Part shown: positions 5,742 to 7,095 of the stretch, one piece after another
Numbering within the stretch: position 1 is the stretch's first letter
Layout: the number at the start of each line of letters is the position of its first letter
Assembly: GCA_009839775.1 (NCBI GenBank)
Contig: VXOZ01000093.1
Coordinates: 7,809 to 14,903, forward strand
From: Chloroflexota bacterium
GTDB taxonomy: Bacteria; Chloroflexota; UBA11872; VXOZ01
Length of the DNA stretch: 7,095 nt
Direction of reading: 5' to 3'
Notes under the pieces: model-generated
Seen by the model: only the letters and a program-made list of their open reading frames with translations
Database searches by the model: none
What the model was told of the DNA's origin: nothing
Translations under genes and position numbers: made by a program

Positions 5742-7001
5742 ATGCGAAGACTCTGGTCAGAAACACAGATCGTCTTCTCGGAGGAAGTGCGGCGGAGTAT
5801 TCGCCGCAAGCAGTACTTCATCGTCACCTTCACCCCGGTGGTCATTCTGCTTGTCTTGGCGTTGGCCGTGCCGCTGGTGCGCGGAATCTTTAGCGGCGAC
5901 GACACTAACGCCGACACGACGGCAGGCGGGAGGATCGTCGCCGTGGTCAACCTCTCCGCGGACTTTACTTTCGCCAGACTGGATGCTGCTGGCATAAAGG
6001 AATTCGCTGATCGCGAAACCGGAGTTGCCGCGTTGCAAGCGGGAGACGCGGACGACCTCTTCATCATTCCGGCGGACTACGTCCAGACCGGCCGCATCGA
6101 GTGGCTGCACACGGATAGCGACTTGAGCAGCCTGATCGCGGGCGATGAGAGCGAAGACCGCATGCGCGCACTTGTGTTGCAAGCGCTGACGTCCGCTGAA
6201 CTCTCCGCCAATCGGATGGCGCGCCTGCAAGACCCTCTGAACCTTACGCGTTTCGAAGTTACCCGCAGCGGCGACGTAGTAGCGGAAGAAGAAGGACAAA
6301 TCCTCACGTTCTTTACGGTACCGTTCCTGTCGGCGTGGATCATGATCATGGTGATCTACATGGTGAGCGGCACCCTCTTGCAAAGCGTGTCAGAGGAGAA
6401 GGAAAATCGCGTTGTCGAGGTGCTCATCACGTCGGTTTCGCCGCTGGCCTTGATGGCGGGCAAGGTGCTCGGCTTGGGCGCCACCGGGCTCTTGCAGGTC
6501 GGCATTTGGTTGGTCTCATTGGCAGTGCTCGTGCCGCGCATCGTGAGCGCCTTTCCGAATATCGGCGATCTCGCGCTTTCACCAGAGTTGGCGGCGGCGA
6601 TTGTTGTCTTCTTCCTCGCCGGGTACTTCGTCTTTGCCGTCGTCATGGCCGGTCTTAGCGCTGCCACAGTTTCCGCGCGCGAGGCATCTTCTCTCTCCAG
6701 CATTGTGCTGCTCCCCGCTTTGGCGCCGCTCATCCTCGCCTCGCTCATTTCGCTCGCGCCCAACGGCGTATTCGCTCGCATCCTTACCTTCATCCCCTTT
6801 ACCGCTTCACCCACGATGATGATTCGACTGGGTGTGACTGACGTGGCGCCTTGGGAAATCGCGCTCAGTCTGGGTGTGACGATCGCAAGCGGCCTAGCGC
6901 TCTTATGGCTCTCGGCGCGGGTCTTCCGCGCCGGTATCCTCATCTACGGCCAGCGCATGAGTCTGCGCCGACTCTGGCTGGCTATACGCCACGCCACCTA
7001 G
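5742..7001 (+). CDS. ABC-2 family transporter permease (NatB-like), second copy
   Basis: This is a paralogue of the first permease, 419 residues, with the same plan: first membrane segment about 25-47, outer domain about 50-188, then segments near 190-214, 240-264, 284-309, 320-338 and 372-391. Shared motifs include SEEKENRVVEVLITSVSPLA (217-236; SEEKENRMVEVLLTSASPLA in copy one), EIALSL (372-377), and FRAGILIYGQRMSLR (395-409). The outer domains differ much more than the membrane parts, and this copy lacks most of the Ala/Thr/Ser linker. The ATG at 5742 has no clear ribosome site but aligns residue for residue with the start of copy one. No second ATPase gene follows it within the window, so it probably shares the ATPase at 3024-3926, giving a heterodimeric exporter; this is inference. 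Confidence 0.94.
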   Translation: MRRLWSETQIVFSEEVRRSIRRKQYFIVTFTPVVILLVLALAVPLVRGIFSGDDTNADTTAGGRIVAVVNLSADFTFARLDAAGIKEFADRETGVAALQAGDADDLFIIPADYVQTGRIEWLHTDSDLSSLIAGDESEDRMRALVLQALTSAELSANRMARLQDPLNLTRFEVTRSGDVVAEEEGQILTFFTVPFLSAWIMIMVIYMVSGTLLQSVSEEKENRVVEVLITSVSPLALMAGKVLGLGATGLLQVGIWLVSLAVLVPRIVSAFPNIGDLALSPELAAAIVVFFLAGYFVFAVVMAGLSAATVSAREASSLSSIVLLPALAPLILASLISLAPNGVFARILTFIPFTASPTMMIRLGVTDVAPWEIALSLGVTIASGLALLWLSARVFRAGILIYGQRMSLRRLWLAIRHAT

Positions 7002-7095
7002 GCGGTATTACATACACGTACTCCCGAAGCCTTGTGTGTTGTCGGTGTTACTGTGCTTGATTTAGTAGAGAAAGCCGCCTCACTCTCCCTTGGAT
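7002..7095. other. Right-edge non-coding stretch
   Basis: I see no gene start, hairpin with T-run or clear promoter in the 94 bases after the second permease. AGGCGG at its left end and CCGCCT at 7075-7080 are complementary but about 70 bases apart, which is not persuasive. Confidence 0.4.

Noticed and set aside
5757..6943. Long minus-strand open frames (208 and 195 codons) opposite the second permease
   Set aside because: They lie antisense to a gene with clear family motifs in high-GC DNA, where such shadow frames are common; the translations are Arg/Ser-rich with no recognisable motif.

Overview
The window is bacterial chromosome: dense, intron-free genes with Shine-Dalgarno sites, mostly near 60% GC. 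It combines housekeeping genes (de novo purine synthesis and a ribosomal protein) with an ABC transport locus. The permeases with the SEEKENR motif, and the long TL5/CTC-type L25 protein with an acidic tail, would suit a high-GC environmental lineage such as Chloroflexota. That placement is an impression from protein style and was not tested.

Left part, minus strand (1-1780). The genes read leftwards as an unrecognised 301-307-residue protein, then purE, then the start of purK, which runs off the left edge. purE and purK overlap by four bases (ATGA). Together they convert AIR to CAIR by the two-step N5-CAIR route. The unrecognised gene lies 52 bases upstream of purE on the same strand. It has clearly lower GC than its neighbours, and its C-terminal half resembles a divergent PD-(D/E)XK nuclease core with E-x-E in place of E-x-K.

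Divergent gap (1781-2054). This separates the leftward genes from rplY. It carries weak promoter-like elements, a small hairpin, and a stretch with coding-like base periodicity that may be the tail of a lost gene.

Right part, plus strand (2055-7001). rplY encodes a general-stress/CTC-type L25 protein. After a 312-base non-coding gap with a good extended -10 promoter comes a NatA-like ABC ATPase. Its gene overlaps by 17 bases that of a NatB-like ABC-2 permease. A small coiled-coil, single-membrane-segment protein of DUF1640 type follows, and then a second permease paralogous to the first. The simplest reading is an exporter with one ATPase and two related membrane subunits that could form a heterodimer, with the small membrane protein lodged between them. 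The substrate cannot be told from sequence.

I found no rRNA, tRNA, CRISPR array, insertion sequence or phage gene. The points most worth a second look are the low-GC nuclease-like gene between rplY and purE, and the small coiled-coil gene that splits the two permease genes.
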